Counted from the first letter of the stretch, positions 1 through 9,114 are shown. The stretch: 45,646 nucleotides of DNA from Psychromonas sp. SA13A (GCF_011378715.1 NZ_WTKU01000030.1:1-45646), one strand, 5' to 3'. The notes: generated from the letters alone by a model not told the origin. Numbers and translations: made by a program.

Positions 1-21
1 TTGCGTTCCGTCCCGTGTCTG

Positions 22-92
22 TGGATGCGCATTATAGGGATCTTGAAAAGGTAAGCAAGCGTTAATTAAGGTTTTTTATGAAAATTTTTCTG
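22..92 (-). promoter_or_regulatory. Probable rRNA operon P1 promoter with UP element, reading out of the window
   Basis: Read on the minus strand, there is a -10 TATAAT (31-36), a 16-bp spacer and a -35 TTGCTT (53-58). The -10 is followed by GCGCATCC and a likely start A at position 22. The initial transcript carries GACACGG, as in E. coli rrn P1 leaders. E. coli rrnB P1 has the same 16-bp spacer, TATAAT and a GCGC discriminator. An A/T-rich block resembling an UP element lies at about 59-92. The rRNA genes themselves would lie left of base 1, so the operon is inferred. rseC ends only about 50 bases upstream and reads in the same direction. Confidence 0.78.
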
Positions 93-141
93 AAAGCTTA
101 TTTAATAAACAGATTGATTAAATAAGCACAATTTTGCGATG

Positions 142-579
142 TTATTTTGTACTGATCAACTTACTAATACTGTTATTAGGGTAGAGCTTAGATGACACAG
201 CTTTAGCGATAAGTGTACCAATAAATAATGAAAGTAATGAAATAGCGATCACGAGGGGCTCATTGTTGGTGAACAAGTAACTAATTGAGCAACCAGAAAC
301 AAATAACAGTAGAGGAATGATATAGACAATCATTGAACTTTTAACGATATCTTTATTTTCAATGAATAATTCTATTGACTCGTTAATTTCCATTCCTTGT
401 TTATAGGGCATCGATAGATGATGAGCTCTATTTGTTAGCCCTTTCGCCACAACGCCAACCCCACAGTTGTCGTTACTACTACAAGATTTGCATGCAGACT
501 TTGAAATACACTCTACAACTACTGTTTTTTCACCATTAATTTCTTTGATTTCAATAATGCGTCCAGTTTCTTGAATCAT
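142..579 (-). CDS. rseC: RseC/MucC family inner-membrane protein
   Basis: This is the last gene of the rpoE-rseA-rseB-rseC operon. The 145-residue protein has the RseC layout: an N-terminal cytoplasmic part with clustered cysteines (C24, C30, C33, C39), then two membrane segments at about 81-103 and 108-128 and a short basic tail. In E. coli, RseC has been linked to modulation of sigma-E and to the Rsx/RseC system that reduces SoxR; whether it does so here is not shown. The ATG overlaps the rseB stop codon as TAATG, implying translational coupling. lepA, the usual next gene in vibrios, does not follow; an rRNA-type promoter does. Confidence 0.9.
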   Translation of the reverse strand: MIQETGRIIEIKEINGEKTVVVECISKSACKSCSSNDNCGVGVVAKGLTNRAHHLSMPYKQGMEINESIELFIENKDIVKSSMIVYIIPLLLFVSGCSISYLFTNNEPLVIAISLLSLFIGTLIAKAVSSKLYPNNSISKLISTK

Positions 580-1583
580 TATTTTACAGCCTTAATTGAA
601 GATGCAATCTTTTCCGCTGTGAGCAACGGAATTTCGCCGATCACGTTAACTTCAACATTTCCCTGTTGTTTTGTATACAGCAAGGTCCCACCACGTTGAA
701 TAATATTTTGTTGCTTTGTCAGGTTGGTCATTTTAGTTGATATGTAAATAGACACTGAAACAATGCCATCATTAAGCATAATATATGAAATAGGATCAGT
801 ATCATGGACCATCAGTTTATGTTGGTCATCTTTTATAATTTTAAAGCCAGGAGGCAACCAAGTTAACTCCCATGGAGCCACATCTTTTACTGTAGTTTTA
901 GGTAAATGCAGTACGTCAGGTGCTTTCTGATCACTCATCCTTTTAATCCAAGGATTAATTGACTCAGTGACATTCAATGAAACAACCATAGTTTGTTCAA
1001 GTATCAGGTTAGATTTGTTAATTGTTTCCAAACGCAGTGGTAAATAACTACCTAGATCCAACCAAATAATATAACTATAACGGTACATATCTTTGCTTGT
1101 CATTCTAATAGCAATAGATTTTTTACCTGCAATTCTGCTTTTTCCTAAAATAAGATATTCATAGTTTTTATTGCCGCTATCAAAATCAAAATTAGCAATA
1201 TTGGCAAACACACTGTGGTCTCGATTTGTGACTAAGCTATAGGCTTGATTACCCTGTTGGTAATAGCTTATTTTACCATCAAATTGTAAGGACTCACGTA
1301 TCCCGCCATTTAGATAACTAAAATATGCAATACGTTGTCCATCAAGAACACCATGAATAAGTTGTTTAGGCTCTATTTGATTTTGTGCTGTATTAAGATA
1401 GAGCAGCTCATAATTTAATTCTTTATAAGCTTGCTTCATCTTTTTTAAATAAGTTAACGCTGATGGTTGAACTTGTTTTGTTATGGTTTGTTGTGACGTT
1501 TCTTCTTGACTCGCAAGTAATTGCGGCGAAACTAAGAATACAATTACTGAAAATAGTACAACTAAAAATGATCGATGTTTCAT
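579..1583 (-). CDS. rseB: Periplasmic sigma-E regulatory protein RseB
   Basis: MucB/RseB family, 334 residues. RseB binds the periplasmic part of the anti-sigma factor RseA and shields it from DegS until misplaced lipopolysaccharide or lipoprotein signals release it. The N-terminus is a clear signal peptide: basic MKHR, a hydrophobic stretch to about residue 20, and a likely cleavage site near LLAS-QE. The large N-terminal beta domain and smaller C-terminal domain have the expected lengths. An AAGG ribosome-binding site sits just before the ATG. It lies 8 bases after rseA and overlaps rseC by one base, all in one operon. Confidence 0.93.
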   Translation of the reverse strand: MKHRSFLVVLFSVIVFLVSPQLLASQEETSQQTITKQVQPSALTYLKKMKQAYKELNYELLYLNTAQNQIEPKQLIHGVLDGQRIAYFSYLNGGIRESLQFDGKISYYQQGNQAYSLVTNRDHSVFANIANFDFDSGNKNYEYLILGKSRIAGKKSIAIRMTSKDMYRYSYIIWLDLGSYLPLRLETINKSNLILEQTMVVSLNVTESINPWIKRMSDQKAPDVLHLPKTTVKDVAPWELTWLPPGFKIIKDDQHKLMVHDTDPISYIMLNDGIVSVSIYISTKMTNLTKQQNIIQRGGTLLYTKQQGNVEVNVIGEIPLLTAEKIASSIKAVK

Positions 1584-1591
1584 CGTTAACC

Positions 1592-2122
1592 TTAAGGCTG
1601 TACTTGCAACTGTAGCTGATGATCTTTAAGCAGCGCTTCTAAATGTTCATTACGCTCTTTGATACCACTTTTAGTTTGTACGGGTGTAGCTTGTAAACTG
1701 ACTGGTGCAGCAGCGCCACCAAAAGGTACAGTATTAAGTACAGGTGTCACACTTGGGTCTGTTACTGCATTTTGATTGATCATTAAACTACTGACCACTA
1801 CAACGCCAGCCACTGAAGCTGCAATTGCATATTGCCCAAAGCGCTTCATAAAAGGCACAACATTACTTTCTACCTTTTCAGGTGTAGCAATCGGTACAAT
1901 TTTATTATCTTGGGTTTCATTAACAATGGCCGCCATTACGCTGTCGGTAATATCAATTCGTAAATCCAAGCCTTCGCTTTCGTCACGCATTACATCGCCG
2001 ATTAATTGATATCTTGAAAACTGTTTCTGTGACTCAGTATCATCAAGAATATGTTTAATCACCATGTCATCATGCAACTCATTATCAATGAGTGTTGATA
2101 TATCTTGTGAGTATTCTTTCAT
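1592..2122 (-). CDS. rseA: Anti-sigma-E factor RseA
   Basis: RseA is an inner-membrane protein whose cytoplasmic N-terminus holds sigma-E; stress-triggered proteolysis by DegS and RseP frees the sigma factor. The N-terminal domain starts MKEYSQDISTLIDNEL, typical of the family, and one membrane segment lies about 95 residues in (YAIAASVAGVVVVSSLMI). The periplasmic tail is short, so the protein is about 176 residues against 216 in E. coli. I chose the ATG at 2122 because a GGA-containing ribosome-binding site precedes it. An upstream TTG at 2134 would add four residues and abut the rpoE stop. It is cotranscribed with rpoE. Confidence 0.92.
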   Translation of the reverse strand: MKEYSQDISTLIDNELHDDMVIKHILDDTESQKQFSRYQLIGDVMRDESEGLDLRIDITDSVMAAIVNETQDNKIVPIATPEKVESNVVPFMKRFGQYAIAASVAGVVVVSSLMINQNAVTDPSVTPVLNTVPFGGAAAPVSLQATPVQTKSGIKERNEHLEALLKDHQLQLQVQP

Positions 2123-2134
2123 TATTAATTCCAA

Positions 2135-2713
2135 TTAATTTTCTAATAAAGGTTTTAACTGTTTATCTATCGCTTCACGTGCTCTGAAAATACGAGATCT
2201 AACGGTACCAATTGGGCAATTTTCAATTTGCGCAATTTCGTCATAACTCATGCCTTCTAGTTCACGTAATGTAATTGCTGACTTTAACTCGTCAGGCAAA
2301 TCTCCAATCACTTTTAAGATCACTTGCTTTACTTCCTGAGAATGTAAAATAGCCTCAGGGTTTGCATCATCTTTTAAAGCTCCACTGCCATCATAGCTAT
2401 CTGCCTCTTCTGCATCGATGTCTGATGCTGGCGGGCGACGGCTTTGACTTGTTAAATAGTTCTTAGCTGTATTCACTGTTATTCGAAACAACCAAGTATA
2501 AAAAGCACTATCACCTCGAAAATTGGGTAATGACTTATACACTTTAATAAACACTTCTTGTGATACATCTGGTATATCACCAGAGCTGCGCACGTAACGT
2601 GTTAATATATTAGCCACACGTGTCTGGTACTTACGTACTAATAATGCAAATGCTTGTTGCTCACCATTTTGTATACGCTGTATTAATTGTAAATCTAATT
2701 CACGCTCATTCAT
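2135..2713 (-). CDS. rpoE: RNA polymerase sigma factor RpoE (sigma-E)
   Basis: Extracytoplasmic-function sigma factor of 192 residues, very close to E. coli RpoE throughout. The region 2 motif FRGDSAFYTWLFRI is followed by region 4 with ITLRELEGMSYDEIAQI and a helix-turn-helix ending GTVRSRIFRAREAI. It directs transcription of outer-membrane protein folding and repair genes when envelope stress releases it from RseA. It is the first gene of the rpoE-rseABC operon. An upstream promoter of its own class suggests positive autoregulation. An AGG-type ribosome-binding site precedes the ATG. Confidence 0.97.
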   Translation of the reverse strand: MNERELDLQLIQRIQNGEQQAFALLVRKYQTRVANILTRYVRSSGDIPDVSQEVFIKVYKSLPNFRGDSAFYTWLFRITVNTAKNYLTSQSRRPPASDIDAEEADSYDGSGALKDDANPEAILHSQEVKQVILKVIGDLPDELKSAITLRELEGMSYDEIAQIENCPIGTVRSRIFRAREAIDKQLKPLLEN

Positions 2714-2758
2714 TGAGCTTTTCTACCTATATTTATAGTGAGCTATCGATTCTCACAG

Positions 2759-2787
2759 TTATGACTTTTATAAAAAAAGAAAGTTCC
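2759..2787 (-). promoter_or_regulatory. Sigma-E-type promoter of the rpoE operon
   Basis: On the minus strand a -35 GGAACTT (2781-2787) is followed by 16 bases and a -10-like TCATAA (2759-2764). This fits the known sigma-E consensus of GGAACTT, about 16 bases, then TCnnA. It lies 46 bases upstream of the rpoE start codon. Autoregulation by sigma-E is known in E. coli and Vibrio and is inferred here. Confidence 0.8.
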
Positions 2788-2881
2788 AAATAAATTCAAA
2801 ACAAAGGGATTTTTGGATAGACTCAATGAGTACTCGGAATTGTTAGTTAATCATTTTACCCAAAATAGAGCATATAATGCC

Positions 2882-4510
2882 ATGGCAGAAAATAAAACAA
2901 CAACTGAACATCAATATACTTGTGACGTTTTAATTATCGGAGCAGGCGCAGCCGGTTTATCTTTAGCATTAAAAATAGCCACTCACAGCGATGTGAGAGT
3001 ATTAAGTAAAGGTAAACTTTCAGAAGGTTCAACCTACTATGCACAAGGAGGTGTTGCTGCTGTTTTCTCAGATGATGACAGTACCGACTCGCATTTTGAA
3101 GATACGCTTGTTGCCGGTGCAGGTTTGTGCGACGAAGACGCAGTTCGTTTCACAGTCAATAATGCTAAAGCAAGCATGCAATGGTTAATTGATACCGGCG
3201 TTAATTTTGATACTGAAGTTAATGACCAAGAAGAAACACAATACCACCTTACTCGTGAAGGCGGTCACTCTCACCGTAGAATTTTACACGCTGCAGATGC
3301 AACGGGTCGAGAAATTGAAGAGTCATTACTTTCAGCAGTCAAAAAACATCCTAGAATTACTTTAATGGAAGGCTTCAATGCCATTGACTTAATCACCACT
3401 CGAAAACTAAACCTCCCTGCTAATAGAGTATTAGGTGCTTACGTTTGGAACCGAACAGCGGAACGTGTCGAAACAATCAAAGCACACTTTGTGACACTGG
3501 CAACCGGTGGGGCGAGTAAAGTATATCAATATACTAGTAACCCTGATGTTTCTAGCGGTGATGGTGTTGCATTAGCTTGGCGTAGCGGTTGTCGCGTAGC
3601 CAATATGGAATTTAATCAATTTCATCCAACTTGTTTATATCATGCTGACGCTAAGAACTTCTTATTAACAGAAGCATTACGCGGCGAAGGAGCGCTGTTA
3701 TTACGCCCCGATGGCACTCGATTTATGCCGGATTTCGATGAACGTGGCGAATTAGCACCGCGAGATATTGTTGCACGTGCAATAGACTACGAAATGAAGC
3801 GTTTAGGTGTTGATTGTATGTACCTAGATATTAGCCATAGACCTAAAGAATTTATTGTTAAACACTTTCCGACAATATATCGCCGCTGCCTACTACTCGG
3901 CCTTGATATTGCTCACCAACCAATGCCAATTGTTCCAGCTGCGCATTATACCTGTGGCGGTGTCATGATTGATCATCATGGGCAAACTGATATCGATGGC
4001 CTATATGCCATTGGAGAAGTAACCTATACCGGCTTACATGGAGCAAATCGATTGGCTTCAAACTCACTGTTAGAATGTATTGTATACGCACATGCTTGTG
4101 CCAAAGATATTCTTAATCGTATCCCTTTTTATGAGAATAGAAAGTTTGCAACCATTCCAGATTGGGATGATAGCCAGGTTGAAAATTCAGATGAACAAGT
4201 AGTTATTCAACATAACTGGCACGAATTACGTTTATTTATGTGGGATTATGTTGGAATTGTACGTACCGATAAACGCTTACAAAGAGCATTACATCGCGTT
4301 GAACTTTTACAAAGCGAAATATCTGAATATTATAGTAACTTTAAAGTTGGTAACAATTTACTCGAGCTAAGAAATTTAGTTCAAGTAGCTGAATTGATTA
4401 TAAAAAGTGCCATACAAAGAAAGGAAAGTCGTGGCCTACATTATAACTTAGATTATCCTGAGCAAAATGGTGATCCAAAACCAACTATTTTAAATCCAGA
4501 TAAAAACTAG
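2882..4510 (+). CDS. nadB: L-aspartate oxidase NadB
   Basis: FAD-dependent oxidase that converts aspartate to iminoaspartate, the first step of de novo NAD synthesis, feeding quinolinate synthase NadA. The dinucleotide-binding motif [16 protein letters not shown] lies near the N-terminus. Other conserved blocks are [30 protein letters not shown] (MEFNQFHPT), [20 protein letters not shown] and [19 protein letters not shown]. From the ATG at 2882 the protein is 542 residues, matching E. coli (540). An upstream in-frame TTG at 2813 has a purine-rich AAAGGGA before it and would add 23 atypical residues, so the start is uncertain. It is divergent from rpoE, an arrangement shared with E. coli. Confidence 0.95.
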   Translation: MAENKTTTEHQYTCDVLIIGAGAAGLSLALKIATHSDVRVLSKGKLSEGSTYYAQGGVAAVFSDDDSTDSHFEDTLVAGAGLCDEDAVRFTVNNAKASMQWLIDTGVNFDTEVNDQEETQYHLTREGGHSHRRILHAADATGREIEESLLSAVKKHPRITLMEGFNAIDLITTRKLNLPANRVLGAYVWNRTAERVETIKAHFVTLATGGASKVYQYTSNPDVSSGDGVALAWRSGCRVANMEFNQFHPTCLYHADAKNFLLTEALRGEGALLLRPDGTRFMPDFDERGELAPRDIVARAIDYEMKRLGVDCMYLDISHRPKEFIVKHFPTIYRRCLLLGLDIAHQPMPIVPAAHYTCGGVMIDHHGQTDIDGLYAIGEVTYTGLHGANRLASNSLLECIVYAHACAKDILNRIPFYENRKFATIPDWDDSQVENSDEQVVIQHNWHELRLFMWDYVGIVRTDKRLQRALHRVELLQSEISEYYSNFKVGNNLLELRNLVQVAELIIKSAIQRKESRGLHYNLDYPEQNGDPKPTILNPDKN

Positions 4511-4512
4511 TG

Positions 4513-4968
4513 TTAACTGGTGCTGTTGATGAGCCGCGCAAGTAACCGATACTCGCTATCAGTAACACTATCATGAAACACAATAAACCACTTCCTAGGT
4601 TTATTGTGTTTATGTTTGTTGTGCTTATCGCTCACGAATAATGCATGGTTCACTTCTACACATAAGAATAAGACCCAGCCATTATAAAATGAGCGCGCAC
4701 TGATATCGCCAGTAACCTTAATGGGTTGATTAATTTCAATCTCACCGCTTTCGGATAATCGACTTGAAAAAGGCAAAAAGGGTAAGGAGTAAACAATATA
4801 GAAGGCCGTACTCAAATAAGCCAATAGACATAAAAGACTAACCCACCCTATTCCCCATAACAGGACGAATAAAAAAGCGATGGCCAAGAAAAAGAACATC
4901 GCCAAAGCTTTGGCGATGAACGAGGGTTTATTGTGAATATTATATTTTAACGCGCTTGAGGATGACAT
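4513..4968 (-). CDS. ygfX: YgfX/CptA family inner-membrane protein
   Basis: A 151-residue protein with two adjacent membrane segments in its first 65 residues (about 17-38 and 40-62) and a soluble C-terminal part. This layout, and its place directly downstream of and overlapping sdhE by 29 bases, identify it as YgfX. E. coli YgfX was proposed to be a membrane toxin acting on MreB and FtsZ, with SdhE (CptB) as its partner, but SdhE's flavinylation role makes the toxin-antitoxin reading disputed. The sequence cannot decide. It ends tail-to-tail with nadB, two bases apart. Confidence 0.8.
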   Translation of the reverse strand: MSSSSALKYNIHNKPSFIAKALAMFFFLAIAFLFVLLWGIGWVSLLCLLAYLSTAFYIVYSLPFLPFSSRLSESGEIEINQPIKVTGDISARSFYNGWVLFLCVEVNHALFVSDKHNKHKHNKPRKWFIVFHDSVTDSEYRLLARLINSTS

Positions 4969-5191
4969 CTACAATTTCTGCAAGTTCAGGATCAGGACAA
5001 ACTTCATGCCCCATAAACCAAGCAAATAATTCAGGATCTTCACATGTTAATAAACGGCGAAAATATAATTTATGTTGATCACTTAACTCGCTATAGGCCT
5101 CTTTTACAAAAGGCATGAACAATACATCAAGCTCTAACATACCACGACGACAAGCCCATAATAAACGAGAAAGAGAAAACTCTTCTGGCAT
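4940..5191 (-). CDS. sdhE: FAD assembly factor SdhE
   Basis: An 83-residue helical protein of the SdhE/YgfY/CptB family, which promotes covalent attachment of FAD to succinate dehydrogenase and fumarate reductase flavoproteins. The family signature RGMLELD (residues 16-22, the functional RGxxE motif) is intact. A conserved central stretch, LTCEDPELFAWFMG, follows. It is the first gene of the sdhE-ygfX pair and is divergent from ygfZ, as in E. coli. Its 3' end overlaps ygfX. Confidence 0.95.
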   Translation of the reverse strand: MPEEFSLSRLLWACRRGMLELDVLFMPFVKEAYSELSDQHKLYFRRLLTCEDPELFAWFMGHEVCPDPELAEIVDVILKRVKI

Positions 5192-5349
5192 GACTGATAC
5201 TTCCTTTTAAAAATATGAAAAAATGGAGGAATTTTATATAAAGTGCACAACATCATAACAACAACATTTTATTAACAGCAACTACTGACAAAATAGGTTG
5301 TGAGCTATAACATTGTAAAAAACAAATTCGTCCAATAATGAGGCCAAAC

Positions 5350-6327
5350 ATGCTAACACTTAGTCAACTTGAGAACATTAGCCAACTACCCGACTTAGTT
5401 CTTTGCCCACTTAATAGCTGGGATTTAATCAGTGTAACAGGCGAAGATCGTGTTGCCTTTTTACAAGGCCAATTAACCTGTGATTTAGAAAAATTAATTC
5501 CCGGTGAACAAACTTTAGCTGCCCATTGTAACCCTCAAGGTAAAGCATGGAGTGTTGCACGGGTTATTATTTTAGAAGATCGCATTTTATTAGTTCAACC
5601 CAGTTCTGTATCAACGGTGCAATTACCGGAATTAAAAAAATACGCCGCTTTCTCAAAAGTAACCATACAAAAAGAAACAGAGTACCAAGCATTTGGTTTA
5701 GCGGGATGTAAATCTGCACAATATATTGCAGAGCAAGTAGATACTGCTGCGACTCATGATAATAGTCGATTACTTGATACTGGAACAGTACTAATAAAGC
5801 AACCTTACCCTTCATTACGCTATTTAGTGATCATGAAAAATGAAGCTGCCGAAGAATTATTACTCGACTTAAAAGATAAAGCTGATGTCTTCGATGATAG
5901 CTTATGGAATGCCATGAACATTGCTGCAGGCACAGGTTTTATTCAAGCAGAAACCTCTGCACAATTTGTTCCGCAAATGCTTAACCTACAAGCACTAAAC
6001 GCGATTAGCTTTACAAAGGGCTGTTATATCGGCCAAGAAACTGTTGCACGAGCTAAATATAGGGGAGCGAATAAACGCGCCTTATTTATTTTGACAGGAC
6101 GCTCACCAGTAAGCCCAAAAACAGGACAAACAATCGAAGTATTATTAAATAATAACTGGAAGCGAGTCGGCACTATTATTTCTGCATGCCAATATGGAGA
6201 TGGTCATATTGAGCTTTTAGCCGTTCTACCAAAAGACACCAATCCTGCGGATATTTTTCAAGTAAAAGAGATTGAAGGCTCTACTCTTTATTATGCTCCA
6301 CTTCCTTATCAAATTACTGAAGATTAA
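5350..6327 (+). CDS. ygfZ: tRNA-modifying / Fe-S cluster protein YgfZ
   Basis: A folate-binding protein of the GcvT-like family that supports maturation or repair of certain Fe-S enzymes, including the tRNA methylthiotransferase MiaB. The diagnostic motif KGCYIGQE, with its functional cysteine, is present at about residues 224-231. The N-terminal part carries FLQGQLTCDL and CNPQGKAW. I prefer the ATG at 5350 (325 residues) because GAGG lies six bases before it. An ATG at 5338, four codons earlier, has no such site. It is followed by a terminator-like hairpin, and sdhE-ygfX diverge from it. Confidence 0.93.
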   Translation: MLTLSQLENISQLPDLVLCPLNSWDLISVTGEDRVAFLQGQLTCDLEKLIPGEQTLAAHCNPQGKAWSVARVIILEDRILLVQPSSVSTVQLPELKKYAAFSKVTIQKETEYQAFGLAGCKSAQYIAEQVDTAATHDNSRLLDTGTVLIKQPYPSLRYLVIMKNEAAEELLLDLKDKADVFDDSLWNAMNIAAGTGFIQAETSAQFVPQMLNLQALNAISFTKGCYIGQETVARAKYRGANKRALFILTGRSPVSPKTGQTIEVLLNNNWKRVGTIISACQYGDGHIELLAVLPKDTNPADIFQVKEIEGSTLYYAPLPYQITED

Positions 6328-6337
6328 AAATAAAATG

Positions 6338-6370
6338 GCCTCTGGTATTCTAGGGGCTTTCTTTATTTTC
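6338..6370 (+). terminator. Terminator-like hairpin after ygfZ
   Basis: The arms GCCTCTGG (6338-6345) and CTAGGGGC (6350-6357) pair over eight positions, two of them G-U wobbles, around a TATT loop. A T-rich tract (TTTCTTTATTTTC) follows. It lies 10 bases after the ygfZ stop. Confidence 0.65.
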
Positions 6371-6483
6371 TGATACTTTCAAGTTATCAAACCATACCTG
6401 TTACCGATCCAAATGCATTATTTTTTTATACCGGAGTGCTAACGGGTATATATTTCCAACAACATGAATTAATGCTATTATGG

Positions 6484-6510
6484 TCACACTTTTTTTATGG
6501 TGAAGTGTGA
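6484..6510. repeat. 7-bp inverted repeat in the cyaA leader
   Basis: TCACACT (6484-6490) and AGTGTGA (6504-6510) are perfect complements 13 bases apart, ending 15 bases before the cyaA start. They contain TCACA and TGTGA, the two CRP half-sites, but in reversed order and with the wrong spacing for a standard CRP site. It could be an RNA hairpin that hides the weak start region. Function is unknown. Confidence 0.45.
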
Positions 6511-6525
6511 TAAACACCAGTATTA

Positions 6526-9060
6526 ATGGAACATAGCTTGAATCAAGAAATCATCCAATTACGTGACAAATCAGACGAGTTTTCTCGGCTACGCGTAAGA
6601 TCTGCTTTAGCGTTAATGAAAAAAGATGAAGCGGATGTTTTTCAAAGTTTTCCATTATTACTCCACTTTAATACCCCTTCAATGCCCGGTTATATCGAAG
6701 GCGATGTGCCGACCGGTATTTGTCAGTTTAGCCCAACCAAAAAACACCAACTATTAGCTCAACAATTATTTGCTACCGAATTACCTGATAATGAAGCGAC
6801 ACATTGTGAAATTATTGGTTTATATGCAATGGGTAGTACGTCATCTATTGGGCAGTGCTCTGAAAGTGATTTTGATGTTTGGATTTGTTATTCACATACT
6901 CTTGACAGCAAACGCGTTGCGTTGCTTCATAATAAAGCATGGGAAATAACTTACTGGGCGGAAAGCTTAGGTGTCGAATTAAACTTCTTCCTCATCCCTG
7001 ATAATAAGTTTCGCGTTAACAATCAATCAGAACTAAGTAATGAGTCTTGCGGTACCTCGCAACATATGTTGCTCTTGGATGAGTTTTATCGCACCTCTTT
7101 GCGTGTCGCCGGTCGACGCATTTTATGGCGTCAAATCCCGCACCAACATGAACAAGATTATGATGAGTATGTAAAAATGCTACATCAGACAGGTCAAATC
7201 AATATTGACGATTGGTTAGATTTAGGTGGGTTGCATTGCGTGCCCGCGGAAGAGTTATTTGGTGCCACGTTATGGCAATTGTACAAAGGTATTGATAACC
7301 CTTATAAAGCAACATTAAAAACTATTTTAATGGAGGCTTATTCTTGGGAATACCCAAATACTGAACTAATTTCAACCTCCTACAAAAAAAGCTTTCAAGA
7401 ACAAGATTCCTATGATGAAGAGTTAGATCCTTATTGCTTAATGTTAAAGAAAGTGAGCGATTATTTAATCAGTATTAATGATTTACAACGCCTAGAATTA
7501 GTTCGAGTCTGTTTTTATTTTAAAACAGAAGAGATGATATCTAAGCCTTCTTGTAATGATAATAGCGCTTGGCGCCGAACTATATTAAACAAGCTGATTA
7601 AAGAATGGGGTTGGACTGATAATCAAATAGCAGACCTAGATAATCGTAATAATTGGAAAATTCGAGAAGTACAACAAGCCAATGATTTACTACTCGACTC
7701 GCTAATGCTCAGTTACAGCAATCTGATTAAATTTGCACGTGACAACAATATTAGTGAATCAATTAGCGCCGAAGATATTGGGATTTTATCACGTAAGCTT
7801 TATGCCGCACATGAAACGTTACCAGGTAAAGTCGCTATAATTAACCCTAATATTTCGCCTAACTTGATGGAAAATAACCTCAGCTTAATCCAAATTCCAG
7901 AACACCGAAAAAATAAAGCGGGTTGGTACTTATTTAACAGTACGTTAGATACCTTTGAGTTAGCCACTACTCCTTGTATTGGTTATTCTCCGTATTTGTC
8001 AAAATTAGTAGCTTGGAGTTATGTAAATGGACTTTATGATGAAGATACAATGCTGCATTTATATAACCAAGGTTCTGATTTAGTAGATAAAAACCTTAAC
8101 CAATTTGCAAAAGATTTATATGCAGTTTTTCCTATCTATGAACCTAAAGCAAGTGATAAAGCATTAAGTGCCCCCTGTGCGATTAAACATTTATCAATAT
8201 TCTTAAATGTAGAAAAAGACCCGACACGACACTGGCAAGATACTGAAGAAAGTGAGCTAAACCAAATTGATAATGTAATGGCCTATGGCGAGCACAAAGA
8301 AAGTTTGATAGGTAGTATCGACTTTATCTACCGGAATTCATGGAATGAAGTGCGTACCTTACACTTTAATAGTCAATTCTCAGTCGTTGAAGCATTGAAT
8401 ACCATTCTTTCAAAAATGCATCAAGATGCATCACCGCCTAACCAAATTGATTTATTTTGTTATAGCAGACATTTTAGTGAACAAATATGTCAATCTTTTG
8501 GAAGTAAGTTGAATGAGTTTATTCAATTGCGCTTACATACTGTTCATACTCGCTCCGTACAAACATTATGGACCGGTGGTAGAAAATTTGGCTTTTACTT
8601 TGAACGTAAAGGCGTTTCACTACAGCACTTAGAAAGTGCAGTAGATATCTATAGCCATATTTCTAAAAAGAAACTATCGGCGAGCACTGTAAATTTAAAG
8701 AATACACACTTTGATCAAACAGCCAATGTGATCGAATCCCATATCAGTGAAGGTCTGATTCAGTTCTTCTTTGAAAACTATAGCAGTGGGTTTAATGTTT
8801 ATATTGCCAATGCAGAAAATGATATTGAGACATTTTTAAACTTTGCAGGATCTAAAAATGAGTTTGTACAGAACGTAAATCGTTTTTATGCTTCCAACAG
8901 CCATGTTTCCAGTCAACAAGATGATCAAATTAACTTTAACTTGCCACAGTTTTATGACATTACTCTAAATGAAGATAAAACCTTATCTTTAAATCCATTT
9001 AAAAGCGTAACACTTACCACTTCTAGTGAAGATTTACTGTCTGCACTTAGTAGCCAATAG
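6526..9060 (+). CDS. cyaA: Class I adenylate cyclase CyaA
   Basis: Makes cyclic AMP from ATP; cAMP activates CRP, whose probable sites occur in this window at the alginate and mannitol loci. The 844-residue protein matches enterobacterial CyaA (848) along its length. The N-terminal catalytic half holds the nucleotidyltransferase motif GSTSSIGQCSESDFDVW near residues 105-121, and the block GTSQHMLLLDEFYRTSLRVAGRRILW is well kept. The C-terminal regulatory half includes HFNSQFSVVEALNTILSKMHQDA and FNLPQFYDI. No good ribosome-binding site is visible before the ATG, and a stop codon five codons upstream excludes a longer form. In E. coli cyaA is next to cyaY; here cyaY is about 20 kb away. Confidence 0.96.
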   Translation: MEHSLNQEIIQLRDKSDEFSRLRVRSALALMKKDEADVFQSFPLLLHFNTPSMPGYIEGDVPTGICQFSPTKKHQLLAQQLFATELPDNEATHCEIIGLYAMGSTSSIGQCSESDFDVWICYSHTLDSKRVALLHNKAWEITYWAESLGVELNFFLIPDNKFRVNNQSELSNESCGTSQHMLLLDEFYRTSLRVAGRRILWRQIPHQHEQDYDEYVKMLHQTGQINIDDWLDLGGLHCVPAEELFGATLWQLYKGIDNPYKATLKTILMEAYSWEYPNTELISTSYKKSFQEQDSYDEELDPYCLMLKKVSDYLISINDLQRLELVRVCFYFKTEEMISKPSCNDNSAWRRTILNKLIKEWGWTDNQIADLDNRNNWKIREVQQANDLLLDSLMLSYSNLIKFARDNNISESISAEDIGILSRKLYAAHETLPGKVAIINPNISPNLMENNLSLIQIPEHRKNKAGWYLFNSTLDTFELATTPCIGYSPYLSKLVAWSYVNGLYDEDTMLHLYNQGSDLVDKNLNQFAKDLYAVFPIYEPKASDKALSAPCAIKHLSIFLNVEKDPTRHWQDTEESELNQIDNVMAYGEHKESLIGSIDFIYRNSWNEVRTLHFNSQFSVVEALNTILSKMHQDASPPNQIDLFCYSRHFSEQICQSFGSKLNEFIQLRLHTVHTRSVQTLWTGGRKFGFYFERKGVSLQHLESAVDIYSHISKKKLSASTVNLKNTHFDQTANVIESHISEGLIQFFFENYSSGFNVYIANAENDIETFLNFAGSKNEFVQNVNRFYASNSHVSSQQDDQINFNLPQFYDITLNEDKTLSLNPFKSVTLTTSSEDLLSALSSQ

Positions 9061-9114
9061 CCCCACTGTAAAATTAAGCATTTACTTCAGCTCAAATTAA
9101 AAAAAGTAAGCATT

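Noticed and set aside
4513-5191. ygfX-sdhE as a novel toxin-antitoxin system
   Set aside because: sdhE is a flavinylation factor with an intact RGxxE motif and the pair is an old, widespread housekeeping unit; nothing here is new.
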